This document shows, one piece after another, positions 56,801 through 64,000 of a stretch of DNA of 64,000 nt. Origin of the DNA: Cinnamomum chago. Lineage: Eukaryota; Streptophyta; Magnoliopsida; Laurales; Lauraceae. Location of the stretch: contig CP142456.1 of assembly GCA_038049695.1 (NCBI GenBank), positions 74,051,422 to 74,115,421 on the forward strand. Direction: 5' to 3'. The number at the start of each line of letters is the position of its first letter. Within the stretch, counting starts at the first letter, position 1. A model generated the notes under the pieces. That model searched no databases, was not told the origin of the DNA, and was given only the letters and a program-made list of their open reading frames with translations. Position numbers and translations under genes: made by a program.

Positions 56801-57259
56801 GAAATGGGGTTTTCTAATGGCTGGCTTTCTTGAATCAGATGGGTTTTCTAGAATCAAATGGGTTTTTTTTTTTTTTTAATTGCAGAGATTTCTTGAATAT
56901 AATGGGGTTTTCTAATGGCTGGCTTCAACAGAAACGGAGGTGCTGCTGCCTGCCAGGGGAGGGAGGGGGATGTGCAGGAGCCTGGAGCTAAGAGGGCGGC
57001 TGGGCAGAGATGGGTTTGGTTTGATCGCAGGGCATGGAAGAATCAAGAATGGAAGAAATCTTAATCCTAGTGCAGGCTGCCCTTTCTTGATTTATTTCCT
57101 TCCATTCCACCGAAGATTGTGGGAATCACAAAGATTGTGTAAATCACAAATCTTAAAAAGATTGGGGGGGCCAGAAGATTTCTACACCAGGAAAGTGAGG
57201 AAAGTCTTAGATCTTTGGGGGGGCCATGGCCCCTGCCGGCCCCCCTAGTTCCACCCCTG
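53831..57259. mobile_element. hAT transposon, 3,429 bp, apparently complete
   Basis: Ends CAGGGGCGGAACCAGG (left) and, inverted, CAGGGGTGGAACTAGG (right) form imperfect inverted repeats with two mismatches in 16. The 8-bp target duplication GTGCCTGC is perfect (53823-53830 and 57260-57267). Length, end sequence and duplication size define the hAT superfamily. A single uninterrupted transposase ORF lies inside on the - strand. G-rich/C-rich subterminal blocks (GGGGGGGCC near 53859; GGGGGGCCATGGCCCC near 57219) could pair. Insertion is recent relative to the host gypsy element because the ends and the ORF are clean. Confidence 0.97.
53927..56374 (-). CDS. hAT transposase with TTF-type zinc finger and DUF4371 (ZMYM/FAM200-like), full length
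   Basis: ATG at 56374 is preferred over the in-frame ATG at 56413, because MVKSSTIDSFFKRK is the usual start of this group. The product is 815 residues with no stop or frameshift. Residues about 105-140: TTF-type zinc finger (FRMFPSWLEYS...FCLPCFLF). About 170-420: DUF4371/RNase H-like part with IVDEARD (Asp311) and GQGYDGASNMRG (Asp377), likely the first two catalytic acids, then CLAHRLQL. The middle carries CDTRWSSHYKSL. The C-terminus carries ILTLPVSTATTERAFSAMKI (Glu757) and NKMEDEFLTDYLIVYIEKEI, the hAT dimerisation region. It would cut and paste the element in the nucleus. An AG acceptor-like site just upstream suggests a 5' leader intron. Stop at 53927-53929. Confidence 0.95.
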   Translation of the reverse strand: MVKSSTIDSFFKRKNAQNLEDSTISPSITNDLSQEPQRSRPSKSPRVEIREIDIASLERDPGLRRQIWEYHVDQQDEIRHAYIKAGPYQHMLFVYPLSGSEKHPRRFQSSWFRMFPSWLEYSLVKDATFCLPCFLFNKKTTGRFGASAFIVEGFRNWKKVNDGKKCAFLNHIGKDPNSPHNASEQSCRDLMNQLQHIEKALHTQSSIQIANNRLRLKTSIDVVRWLTFQACAFRGHNEHSDSKNRGNFIEMIKILASYNEKVADVVLDKAPGNATYTSPKIQKEILHIFSEKVRNAIREEIDDAKFCIIVDEARDQSKREQMALVLRFVDKKGFIRERFFGLVHVKNTASQTLKKEISAVLSHYNLSIQNVRGQGYDGASNMRGEWNGLQALFLNDCPYAYYVHCLAHRLQLTLVAASSEVIHIHQFFSKLNFIINIVGASCKRHDELQAAQAAELERLIAIDKVETGKGLNQIGTLQRACDTRWSSHYKSLCSLLNMYNATCSVLKNIIDDGSTYTQRGDADSAYDTITSFEFVFNLHLMKEILGVTNDLCQALQLKSQDILNAMHLVSTTKAIIQELRESGWNKLLDKVLLFCKEHDIHIPDMDARYTTGRGRVRHQQYPVTMEHHYRVDVFTAVVDSQLQELNRKFNDRTMQLLILSSALDPRNGYMSFKIDDICNLVSQFYPQDFNDQEKIHLKFQLQHYERDVTHHPYLKEMKTTSELCNGLVEMGKSNIYHLIYRLICLILTLPVSTATTERAFSAMKIVKTALRNKMEDEFLTDYLIVYIEKEIVERFSIETIIDDFNSMKERRAQLQ

Positions 57260-59294
57260 GTGCCTGCTGTCGTCGTGTCTACGCAGGGAGCGCGCCAGGG
57301 CAACCAGCGCCCGCGCCTTGGGCGCCTGAGCTCGCCGCGTCTGGGGAGTCCGCTGCGTCCGGGGCGCCCACGCCTGATGCTCGCCCGTCTGAGCCTGGGC
57401 CTGCTGCTGCCCGCCTGCCTGGGCCTGGGCCTGCTGCTGCTCGCCCGCCTGGGGCGCCTGAGCTCGCCGCGGCTGCTGGGGTGACTGCCCGGGGCGCCCG
57501 TGTCCGCTGCTTCCTCATCTGGGCGACCAGCGCCTGGGGCTCCCTCGCCTGGGACTTCCTCGCCTGGGGGGTCCACGCCCGGGGCACCCGTGGGGCCCGC
57601 GCCCGAGCCCGTTGTGTCCGTGTCCGCGCCCGCGCCTGCGTTTGTCCTGCGTCCTGCTTCGACGACCGAGGGATGGGGCTCAACGAGGGCCATGGATGAC
57701 ACGGGTGAGGGCTGCAGCGCCCCTCAGGGGCCTGAAGAGGTGAGTACGGGAGCCGCGGCCGTGGTCACGTCACGTCCTCGCCACACAAAGTATCGAGGGA
57801 AAGTAGTCGTCGGAGACAACGGGTCTAAGGTGAACACTATTTTCAGCTTGCTCACTACTGATAGTGATGTTTTTAGAATTGTGTCTGCCTATCACATTCC
57901 CCCTACTGTGTTATGCCGTCGGGCTGAGGCGGATGAACCCGCTTGCGACGACTCCTCTGGTGAGATCACCATTTACGAAGAGATGCTCGAAGCTGGGCTT
58001 AGGTTCCCCATGCCCTCCCCCGTTTGTCGCGTTCTTCATTACTTCTCGCTGACTCCGGGGCGGTTAGCACCCAATGGTTGGAGGGTTCTGCTTGGCTTTC
58101 TTGCACTATGGAGGAGGGTTCATCAGGAGGATGCTTCTCCTGCAGAGTTCCATGCGGCTTTTAGCCTGATTGAGTCTCCGGCCCCGAACAGAGGATGGTA
58201 CTACCTTACCCTTAGGGGTGGCAAGCTGCTTACGGGTCTACGTTCCAACTGCCACAGTTGGAAGTCCCGTTTCTTCTTTGTTGGCGGAGAATGGGCCTCT
58301 GAGACAGACCGAATATTGGTGCCAACTCGATGGGGAGACGCCAGGAGACTTGGTAAGCCACTCTTTTGCTACTTTTTCCCCTTATTAATATTTTCTATGT
58401 GCTCACCCGTTGCCTTTTTGCAGACGCGCCGGTGCTCTCCACGAGTCAGGAACGGAAGCTACAGGCCGTGAGAGACCATCTTGAAAAAGACTTGGGTGTT
58501 CTTTTACCCAAAGAAAGTGGTGGAGTTTGTGGCCCTTCTCAGGCACCTCCCGCGAAGAGAAAAGGTATTTGACTTCTGCTTTTTCTTTCTCTCTTTCCCT
58601 TCCTCTTTTTTTTTTTTTATTTATATGCACAAGTAATATTGGCTTTTGCAGCAGTGGATAGAGGGATGATCGGGGCTCTCCTTTCGAGTAAGAGTACCCC
58701 TCCTTCTGGTGCTCGCCCTTCGAGTGGGAATGCTCCTCCATCCAAGGCGGCGAGGGTAGACGGCACCTCAGGGGGGAACTCCCCGCCAGTGACTTTCAGG
58801 ACTAGCTCTCTTGCATCCACCCCTTCAGTGGGGGCACCCACAGTGCCGCCCCAGCCAGCGACCTCTTCTACCCCGATTGTTATTCGAGAGTCTTCCTCTC
58901 CAGCTACACCTCCTGCCCCTCATTCATGTCCCCCACGCCCGGGGGCTCCTGCAGGGGCTAGTCAGATGTTGGGCAACCCGTTGGTGATCCAGGAGAGGCT
59001 TGGGGGGTTTGTGTTTCCTCATGAGGTTACACGGATTACTTCTTTGGGTACTGAGAGGGTCATAGATACATTCCTGGAGGGTCTGGCTCAGGTAAAGGCT
59101 TTTTCCTTTTCTCCAGACTATCAATTTTTTTTTTTTATGTCTCATTTCTTTTCTATTGCTCCAGGCTTCCACTGCATCCGTCAGCTTGCTGTCAAAGGCC
59201 AGACAGAACGTCCAGCTGAAGAGAGAGAATGAGAGTATGCGGAAGGAGCTCTCCATTGCTCGATCTTGAAGCTGCTAGGGGAGCTTCTGAGGCC

Positions 59295-59625
59295 GATCTT
59301 GGGACTGCCCGCGAGAGGGCGTCCAGGTTAGAGACTGAGCTCTCGTCAGCCAGCGAGAGGGCTACCAGGGCAGAAGGTGAGCTCTTGACTGCCCGCGAGA
59401 GAGAGTCCAGGTTCGAGACTGCGCTTTCATTAGCCCGCGAGAGGGCAAGGAGGGCAGAGGCTGAGCTGGTGGATGCCCGCGAGAGGGCTTCACTTAGGGA
59501 GGCTGAGTTGGTGGAGGCCCGCGAGAGGGCTTCACTTAGGGAGGCTGAGCTGGTGGAGGCCCGCGAGAGGGCTTCACTCAGGGAGGTTGAGCTCGTGCAG
59601 GCCCGTTAGAGGGCGTCGCTCAGAG
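59295..59625 (+). repeat. 42-bp minisatellite encoding a two-heptad coiled-coil unit
   Basis: The unit encodes ARERASLREAELVE and variants (ARERESRFETALSL, ARERARRAEAELVD) about seven to eight times. The last three copies are nearly identical at DNA level. Fourteen residues equal exactly two heptads, so unit gain or loss keeps the coil in register. Confidence 0.9.
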
Positions 59626-60073
59626 AGGTTGTTGTGGCAACAGAGATGAAGGCGGCGCACGATAAAGCTTCTCAGGCTGAGAAGGAGCTAGCGGAGGGCG
59701 TCGCCTATGCCTTCATCGATGGGTATAAGGAGCTTCGAGAGAAGATTGCTGCTGCTTTCCCTGGCCTTGACCTTTCAGGCTTTTCGCCTGCCGAGGAGCC
59801 TGATGGAGGTCCTGATGACACAGAGGATGGCGAGGAGGATGAGGAGGATGATGAGGACGACGAGGGGAGCCATGAGAGTGGTTAGGGTGTGGGAGACTTT
59901 GCTATGCTTTATTACATGTAGTTTTTTTTTTTATAAAGGCAATTGTTTAGCCTAACATTTGGAATGAATAAAATATAAACTTTATTTATTCACTGCACAT
60001 GATAAAAGAACATTTTACAAGGTGCTAAAAAAATTGAACTACCCCTTTCCATTGCTTTTTTCCCCTCCATATG

Positions 60074-60718
60074 TCACTGGTAGTATTTCTTCAGATGTTC
60101 TGCATTCCACGGATGAGGTAGGACTTTCCCTTCTGAACTCTGAATCCTGTAAGTGCCTGGTCTTACCACCTCCGTTATGAGGTAAGGACCTTCCCAATTC
60201 GGGCCCAATTTGCCTTCCCGAGAGTCCTTAGTGGCGAGGATTACCTTCTTAAGGACCAGATCTCCGGATTGGAGAGGGCGAGGCTTTACCCTTGAGTTAT
60301 ATTATTTTGTCATGCGCCGCTTGTATTCTGCATTGCGGACGTTGGCCATCTCCCTTGCTTCATCCACCAGATCGAGGTTGATGCGAAGTCCCTCCTCATT
60401 GGTGTCGGGGTCATGGTACTGGACCCTAAGAGAGTGGACCCTGATCTCCACAGGGATGACTGCCTCAGTCCCAAAGGCGAGAGAGAAAGGTGTTTCGCCG
60501 GTTGGAGCTCTCGGCATGGTCTGATAGGCCCACAATACCCCGGGAAGTTCGTCTACCCAAAGGCCCTTCACTCTTTCAAGCCTTGCTTTCAAGTTACGGA
60601 GGACTGTTCTCACCATGACCTCCGCCTGCCCGTTCGCCTATGGATGTGCCGGGCTGGAATGGGGCTGTTTTATCTGAAGGTCAGAGCAAAATGAATTGAA
60701 GGGTCTGTTGTCGAATTA
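60074..60718 (-). pseudogene. Gypsy integrase, C-terminal half
   Basis: Frame-matched continuation of the integrase core. After TAA (60716-60718, where the family has Gln in DNxxQFDN) and TAG (60638-60640, family CAG in PQANGQAE) it reads ANGQAEVMVRTVLRNLKARL (catalytic Glu), VDELPGVLWAYQTMPRAPTG and ETPFSLAFGTEAVIP. A further stop at 60302-60304 is followed by VKPRPLQSGDLVLKKV, KLGPNWEGPYLITEV and HPWNAEHLKKYY up to the natural stop at 60074. Catalytic Glu and the GPY/F-like module (WEGPYLI) are visible. It is convergent with the antisense ORF that ends at 59885. Confidence 0.9.
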
Positions 60719-61960
60719 CTTCGCATTGTCACTAACAATGGTATGTGGGATCCCAAAGCGGCAGACTATGTTTTTCCAGACAAAATCTTTCACTTTGGAG
60801 TCTGTGATCCTCGCCAGGGGTTCCGCCTCTGCCCACTTCGTAAAGTAGTCTATGGCGACCACTACGAATTTACATTGTCCTTTACCCAATGGAAGGGGGC
60901 CTAGGATGTCGATCCCCCACTTGGAGAAAGGCCATGGGCTCATGATGGTAGTGAGTTCCTCTGGGGGCTGCCTTGGCACAGTGGCAAAGCGTTGGCATTT
61001 GTCACATTTTCTGGCAAATTCTTTGGCGTCCGCCAACATGCTGGGCCAAAAGAAGCCTTGCCTAAGTGCTTTGTGAGCAAGGGAGCGCCCGCCTGAGTGG
61101 TTCCCACAAATTCCCTCGTGGATTTCCCTTAGGGCATAGTCAGCCTCTTCGGGAGAGAGGCACCTCAGCAGGGGTAAAGAGTAACCCTTCTTGTAGAGGA
61201 CATCTTGCAAGAGTGTGAACTTGGAAACTCTCATCCTCAGCTTCCTTGCCTCAAGGGGGTCCTCTGGCAGTGTACCCTCCTGAAGGTACGCCCTTATCGA
61301 GGCCATCCAGCTCGTTTCAGCTGTAGCGCAATTGATGTTTGCAATGCTTTCATTCAACTGGCTTGGTTCGAGCTGGTGCCCAAGGAATGCTAGTTCGCCT
61401 GGTGAGGTCTCTATGGATGAGGCGAGCCTGGCTAGTGTATCGGCAGCAGCGTTACTCTCCCGGGGGATATGACTGATTTGGAAGTGCTGGAATTGCGGGA
61501 TCAATTTTCTCACTAGGCTGAGGTAATCCTGCATTCTGGCTTCCTTTGCTTCGAACTCGCCATTTACCTGATTCACTATCAGCTGAGAGTCGCTGTAAGC
61601 GATGAGATATCGGGCGTTCATTTCTAAGGCCAACTTCAAACCAAAGAGGAGAGCCTCATACTCAGCTTCATTGTTGGAAGCTGGAAAGTGGAACTTCACT
61701 GCATACTTGAGGGGTGTGCCATCAGGGCTAATCAAAACGAGTTCCGCTCCACCTCCATTACTGGTCGCGGAGCCGTCAACATAGAGTTTCCACTGTGGCA
61801 CCAAGGGACTCTTGGCGCCAGGTTGAGAAACAAGGAGCAACGGGGCGCCCGAGGTAGGAATTGCTTGGGCACCCAGGGCTGCTGGAAATGCCTGGGCGCC
61901 CATAGCTGTTGGGGGAGCCTGGGCGCCCAAGGCTTGGGTGCCCAGGGGTGCTGGAGAGGC
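60716..61960 (-). pseudogene. Gypsy second RNase H (aRNH) and integrase N-terminal half
   Basis: After the Ala/Pro spacer comes LYVDGSATSNGGGAELVLIS, NNEAEYEALLFGLKLALEMN, IAYSDSQLIVNQVNGEF and PRESNAAADTLARLAS. This is a complete archaeal/plant-type RNase H with the D-E-D-D residues (VDGS, EAEYEA, SDSQ, AAADTLA). Then follow the HHCC zinc-binding part of integrase (HEGICGNHSGG...CDKCQRF), and the core with WGIDILGPLPLGKGQCKFVV (first Asp) and GIPHTIVSDN (second Asp). The open segment ends at TAA 60716. An additional aRNH beside the RT-linked RNase H is characteristic of the Tat lineage (Ogre/Retand/Grande-type) of Ty3/gypsy. Confidence 0.92.
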
Positions 61961-62165
61961 CTAGGCGCCCAAGGCAAGAGATGCCTGGGCGCCCAGGGGT
62001 GCTGGAGAGACCTGGGCGCCCAGGGGTGCTGGAGAGACCTGGGCGCCCAGGGCAAGAGATGTCTGGGCGCCCAGGGGTGCTGGAGAGGCCTGGGCGCCCA
62101 GGGCAAGAGATGCCTGGGCGCCCAGGGCTACTGGAGAGGCCTGGGCGCCCAGAGCTTGGACGTCC
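61840..62165 (-). repeat. GC-rich minisatellite encoding an Ala/Gln/Leu/Pro spacer between the two RNase H domains
   Basis: The core GGGCGCCCAGG, itself palindromic, recurs about 13 times in units of 27-30 bp (CTGGGCGCCCAGGGGTGCTG then GAGAGAC). On the - strand the units read LGAQASPAPLGAQ, LGAQASLALGAQ and variants in one frame across about 110 codons, interrupted only by TAG at 61961-61963 (from CAG by one transition). Its position is exactly the linker between RT-RNase H and the second RNase H. The antisense ORF of the same element has similar GGCGCCC-rich low-complexity DNA at its start. Confidence 0.92.
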
Positions 62166-62888
62166 AGGGGTGTCTGGTCCCCCGCGGAGGCTTGGAGATC
62201 TGGAGTTGTGCGGGCGACCTCTTGGTTGTCCTCTTCTGGTGGCGACCTGCCTTGTATGGGCGAGGCGAGTTCATCCGTCTCCCCCTCTGCTCGTGTAAAC
62301 TCAACTACAAAGTCTGACAAGGCTTGCGCTTTGATGGCTGACCTTGGCTGGTACTGGACATCAAACTCTCCCAACTCTACTGCCCATTTGATGAGCCTCC
62401 CGGATACATCCGGCTTTACTAGTACTCTCTTCAAAGCCTGATCAGTAACAACAACAATTGTGTGACTCTGGAAATAATGTCGCAGCTGCCTTGCTGTCGA
62501 GCTGAGCGCGAGCGCCAGTTTTTCCAACTCCGTGTATCTGGGCTCTGCCCCTCGGTATGCTCTGCTTACATAATAGATGGGTTTCTGCACTCCATCATGA
62601 TTTCTGATGAGGACAGAGCTGACTGCTGAGGGTGAAGTAGAGAGGTACAAATATAACACCTCTCCGAGTGCAGCATGTGAAAGAAGAGGGGGAGCGGCCA
62701 AGTAGGCTTTAAGCTTTTGGAATGCCTCCTCCGCCTCGGGCCCCCACTCGAAAGCTTTCCTGAGGATTTTAAAGAAAGGCAAGCACTTGTCTGCAGACTT
62801 GGAGACAAATCTGCTAAGTGCTGCAACCCTTCCATTGAGGCGCTATAGCTCCTTTGTTGAAGTGGGCGATCTCATGTCCAATATAGCC
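61961..62888 (-). pseudogene. Gypsy RT connection and first RNase H domain
   Basis: This frame reads LNGRVAALSRFVSKSADKCL after a TAG at 62843-62845 (family CAG), then PFFKILRKAFEWGPEAEEAF, QKLKAYLAAPPLL, YLYLSTSPSAVSSVLIRNHD, PIYYVSRAYRGAEPRYTELE and VVVTDQALKRVL. This is the RT thumb/connection and Ty3-type RNase H. Segment WAVELGEFDVQYQPRSAIKA followed by QALSDFVVEF ends the domain and leads into the minisatellite-coded spacer. The family's first catalytic RNase H Asp (usually TDAS-like) is replaced by STSP-like sequence, a change often seen where a second RNase H takes over. Confidence 0.88.
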
Positions 62889-63426
62889 TTAATTTTGTCG
62901 GGATTCGCCTCTATCCCTCTTTGATTGACCATGAAGCCCAAGAATTTTTCCCGACCCCACGCCGAATGCACACTTCTCAGGATTCAACTTCATGCGATAG
63001 AGCCTGAGAATGCTGAAGGTTTCTTGGAGATGGTCGATGTGATCTGTGGCGGCGAGGCTCTTCACCAGCATGTCATCAACATAAACCTCCATGGTCCGCC
63101 CAATCTGTGAGTGAAACATTTTGTTCACCAGGCGTTGGTAGGTTGCACCTGCGTTCTTCAACCCGAAAGGCATGACCCTATAGCAATAGGTCCCCTTCGG
63201 GGTGATGAACGACGTCTTCTCTTGATTTGGGGGATGCATGCTAATCTGGTTGTATCCAGAATAGGCATCCAGGAAGGAGAGGAGTCCATGTCCCGCTGTG
63301 GCGTCGATGAGGAGATCAATCCTGGGCAATGGGAAGCAGTCCTTCGGGCACGCCTTGTTAAGATCAGTGAAGTCGACACATAGGCGCCACTTCCCATTTG
63401 CCTTTGTCACCATCACAACATTCGGG
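62889..63426 (-). pseudogene. Gypsy reverse transcriptase, central part
   Basis: Encodes KANGKWRLCVDFTDLNKACP, PLPRIDLLIDATAGHGLLSF, LDAYSGYNQISMHP, KTSFITPKGTYCYRVMPFGL, KNAGATYQRLVNKMF and the catalytic YVDD at 63072-63083. Upstream, about 11 bases are missing at about 63418-63425, with a GAATG word left at the joint, which shifts the frame (family PEWLSNVVMV; here PE then out of frame). Downstream, an A5 run near 62944-62950 has one extra A that ends the frame after GVGSGK. So RT is broken on both sides, although its palm is clean. Confidence 0.92.
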
Positions 63427-64000
63427 GTATGCCACCTCCCTCACAGCCCCATTCTCTATCAGCTTCTCGACCTCTTTGTCCATTGCTTGGGCCCTTTCAG
63501 TGGAGGCGCCGCGTAGCTTTTGTCAGATAGGCTTGTGGCGGGGGTCGACATTGAGGCGGTGAGTGGCGACTTCGGGATCAATCCCTTCAAGATCCGCATG
63601 TGACCATGCGAAGATGTCCATGTTCCTCTTCAGAAAATCGGTCAAGCGGCGGACCAGATCCTCAGAGAGAGAAGAGCCAATGTACACTCTTCTGTCAGGA
63701 AGGTCCTCATTTAAAATTACAGGGGTGAGTGCTTCAACTGGTTCCCCCCTCTCTGTAGTGGCCTCGTCTCTCGGGTCCAAGACTTCGACTTGCAACGCCT
63801 CCTGCGTTTTCTTGGCCTTCATCGAGGAGACGTAGCATTCTCTTGCTGCTACTTGGTCCCCCCTTACCTCCCCGATCCCATTCGGGGTTGGGAAGCGAAG
63901 GATGAGATGGTAGGTGGAGAGGACGGCTCTCAATGCATTAAGAGTAGGCCGTCCCAGTATGATGTTGTAGGCTGAGGGCAGTCTATCACCAGGAAGTTGA
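63427..64000 (-). pseudogene. Gypsy protease end to RT start, open at window edge
   Basis: From the edge: FLVIDC, then after a 1-base deletion near 63970-63980 [40 protein letters not shown] and [12 protein letters not shown]. These are the end of the aspartic protease (ILGRPTLN block). Next come [40 protein letters not shown] and VDPRHKPI, the RT entry region, ending with TGA at 63523-63525 (family CGA). After it QKLRGASTERAQAMDKEVEK continues in frame to the deletion at about 63420. The main protease body and gag lie beyond the window. Confidence 0.9.

Larger units (their letters stand above)
53625..59885 (+). pseudogene. Antisense ORF of the gypsy element (PF04195-like, 'putative gypsy type transposon'), four exons, interrupted by hAT
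   Basis: ATG at 53625 (ACCATGG). With the hAT element and one 8-bp duplication ignored, exon 1 (53625-53830 plus 57268-58352) keeps one frame. Its N-terminal part is a Pro/Ala/Gly-rich low-complexity stretch. It is followed by YRGKVVVGDNGSK, ITIYEEMLEAGLRFPMPSPV, LHYFSLTPGRLAPNGWRVLL and NRGWYYL, typical of the PF04195 domain. Introns of 71, 87 and 73 bp (58353-58423, 58565-58651, 59092-59164) all obey GT-AG. Exons 2-4 give a Ser/Pro-rich linker, a coiled coil made of a 14-residue repeat, and an acidic tail (EDGEEDEEDDEDDEG) ending at TAG 59883. Lesions: hAT insertion, TGA 57482-57484, a 1-base deletion near 59265, TAG 59607-59609. It is convergent with pol; AATAAA lies at 59967. Confidence 0.85.

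Noticed and set aside
57067..57702. 211-codon ORF on - and overlapping ORFs in GC-rich DNA
   Set aside because: Shadow frames of the Pro/Ala/Gly-rich part of the + strand antisense ORF; GC-rich sequence lacks stops in most frames.
61688..62317. 209-codon + strand ORF rich in GAQGCWR repeats
   Set aside because: Mirror frame of the pol minisatellite; the - strand frame continues into RNase H on both sides and is the real one.
1..64000. tRNA or rRNA genes
   Set aside because: No cloverleaf with canonical A/B boxes or rRNA-like sequence was seen by eye; the tRNA-like word at 8137 is a retrotransposon primer-binding site. A covariance-model scan could still find small RNA genes.

Overview
The window is nuclear DNA of a flowering plant. 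It is A/T-rich, has GT-AG introns, and is packed with nested plant-type transposable elements: Ty1/copia, two kinds of Ty3/gypsy, a LINE, CACTA, hAT, a Helitron candidate and MITEs. It contains fragments of ordinary plant nuclear genes but no complete single-copy host gene. The species cannot be named from the sequence.

Layout. 0-0.5 kb (-): open-ended retrotransposon-associated ORF. 1.9-4.9 kb (-): decayed Sirevirus-like copia pol, cut at 4894 by a 3.2 kb gypsy LTR (+) with primer-binding site and a stub of gag (to 8363). 8.7-9.1 kb: last exon of a PF03407-type glycosyltransferase gene, frameshifted. 9.54-30.69 kb: a 21 kb CACTA element with matching CACTA ends and an ATA target duplication. 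It contains a second CACTA element (14.15-24.70 kb, AGT duplication). Together they hold exon fragments of at least nine host genes: proteasome beta5, CSLA/CSLC, MAP65, a SAM-methyltransferase-like gene, TBP, UPF1, methionyl-tRNA synthetase, topoisomerase I and exportin-T. All are on the + strand with introns retained, and a GC-rich leader with a splice donor lies at the left. This is the most interesting part of the window.

30.7-49.8 kb: gene-poor repeat land with a Helitron candidate, a decayed LTR, an aspartic-protease pseudogene, a tandemly duplicated exon of an unknown gene, and another piece (exon 2) of a PF03407 gene. 49.9-51.8 kb (-): RTE-like LINE. 51.8-52.4 kb: two MITE-like elements. 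53.6-64 kb: a Tat-lineage-like gypsy element. Its pol lies on the - strand, with two RNase H domains separated by a minisatellite-encoded spacer. A convergent, intron-containing antisense ORF (PF04195-like) lies on the + strand. An apparently intact 3.4 kb hAT transposon with an uninterrupted transposase (8-bp duplication GTGCCTGC) sits in exon 1 of that ORF, exactly where the host frame would otherwise run on.

What may still be functional: the hAT transposase (coding capacity), the splice signals of the captured fragments (possible chimeric transcripts), and perhaps the two duplicated cassette exons at 45-46.7 kb. Nearly everything else is broken by stops or frameshifts, many of them consistent with C-to-T changes.
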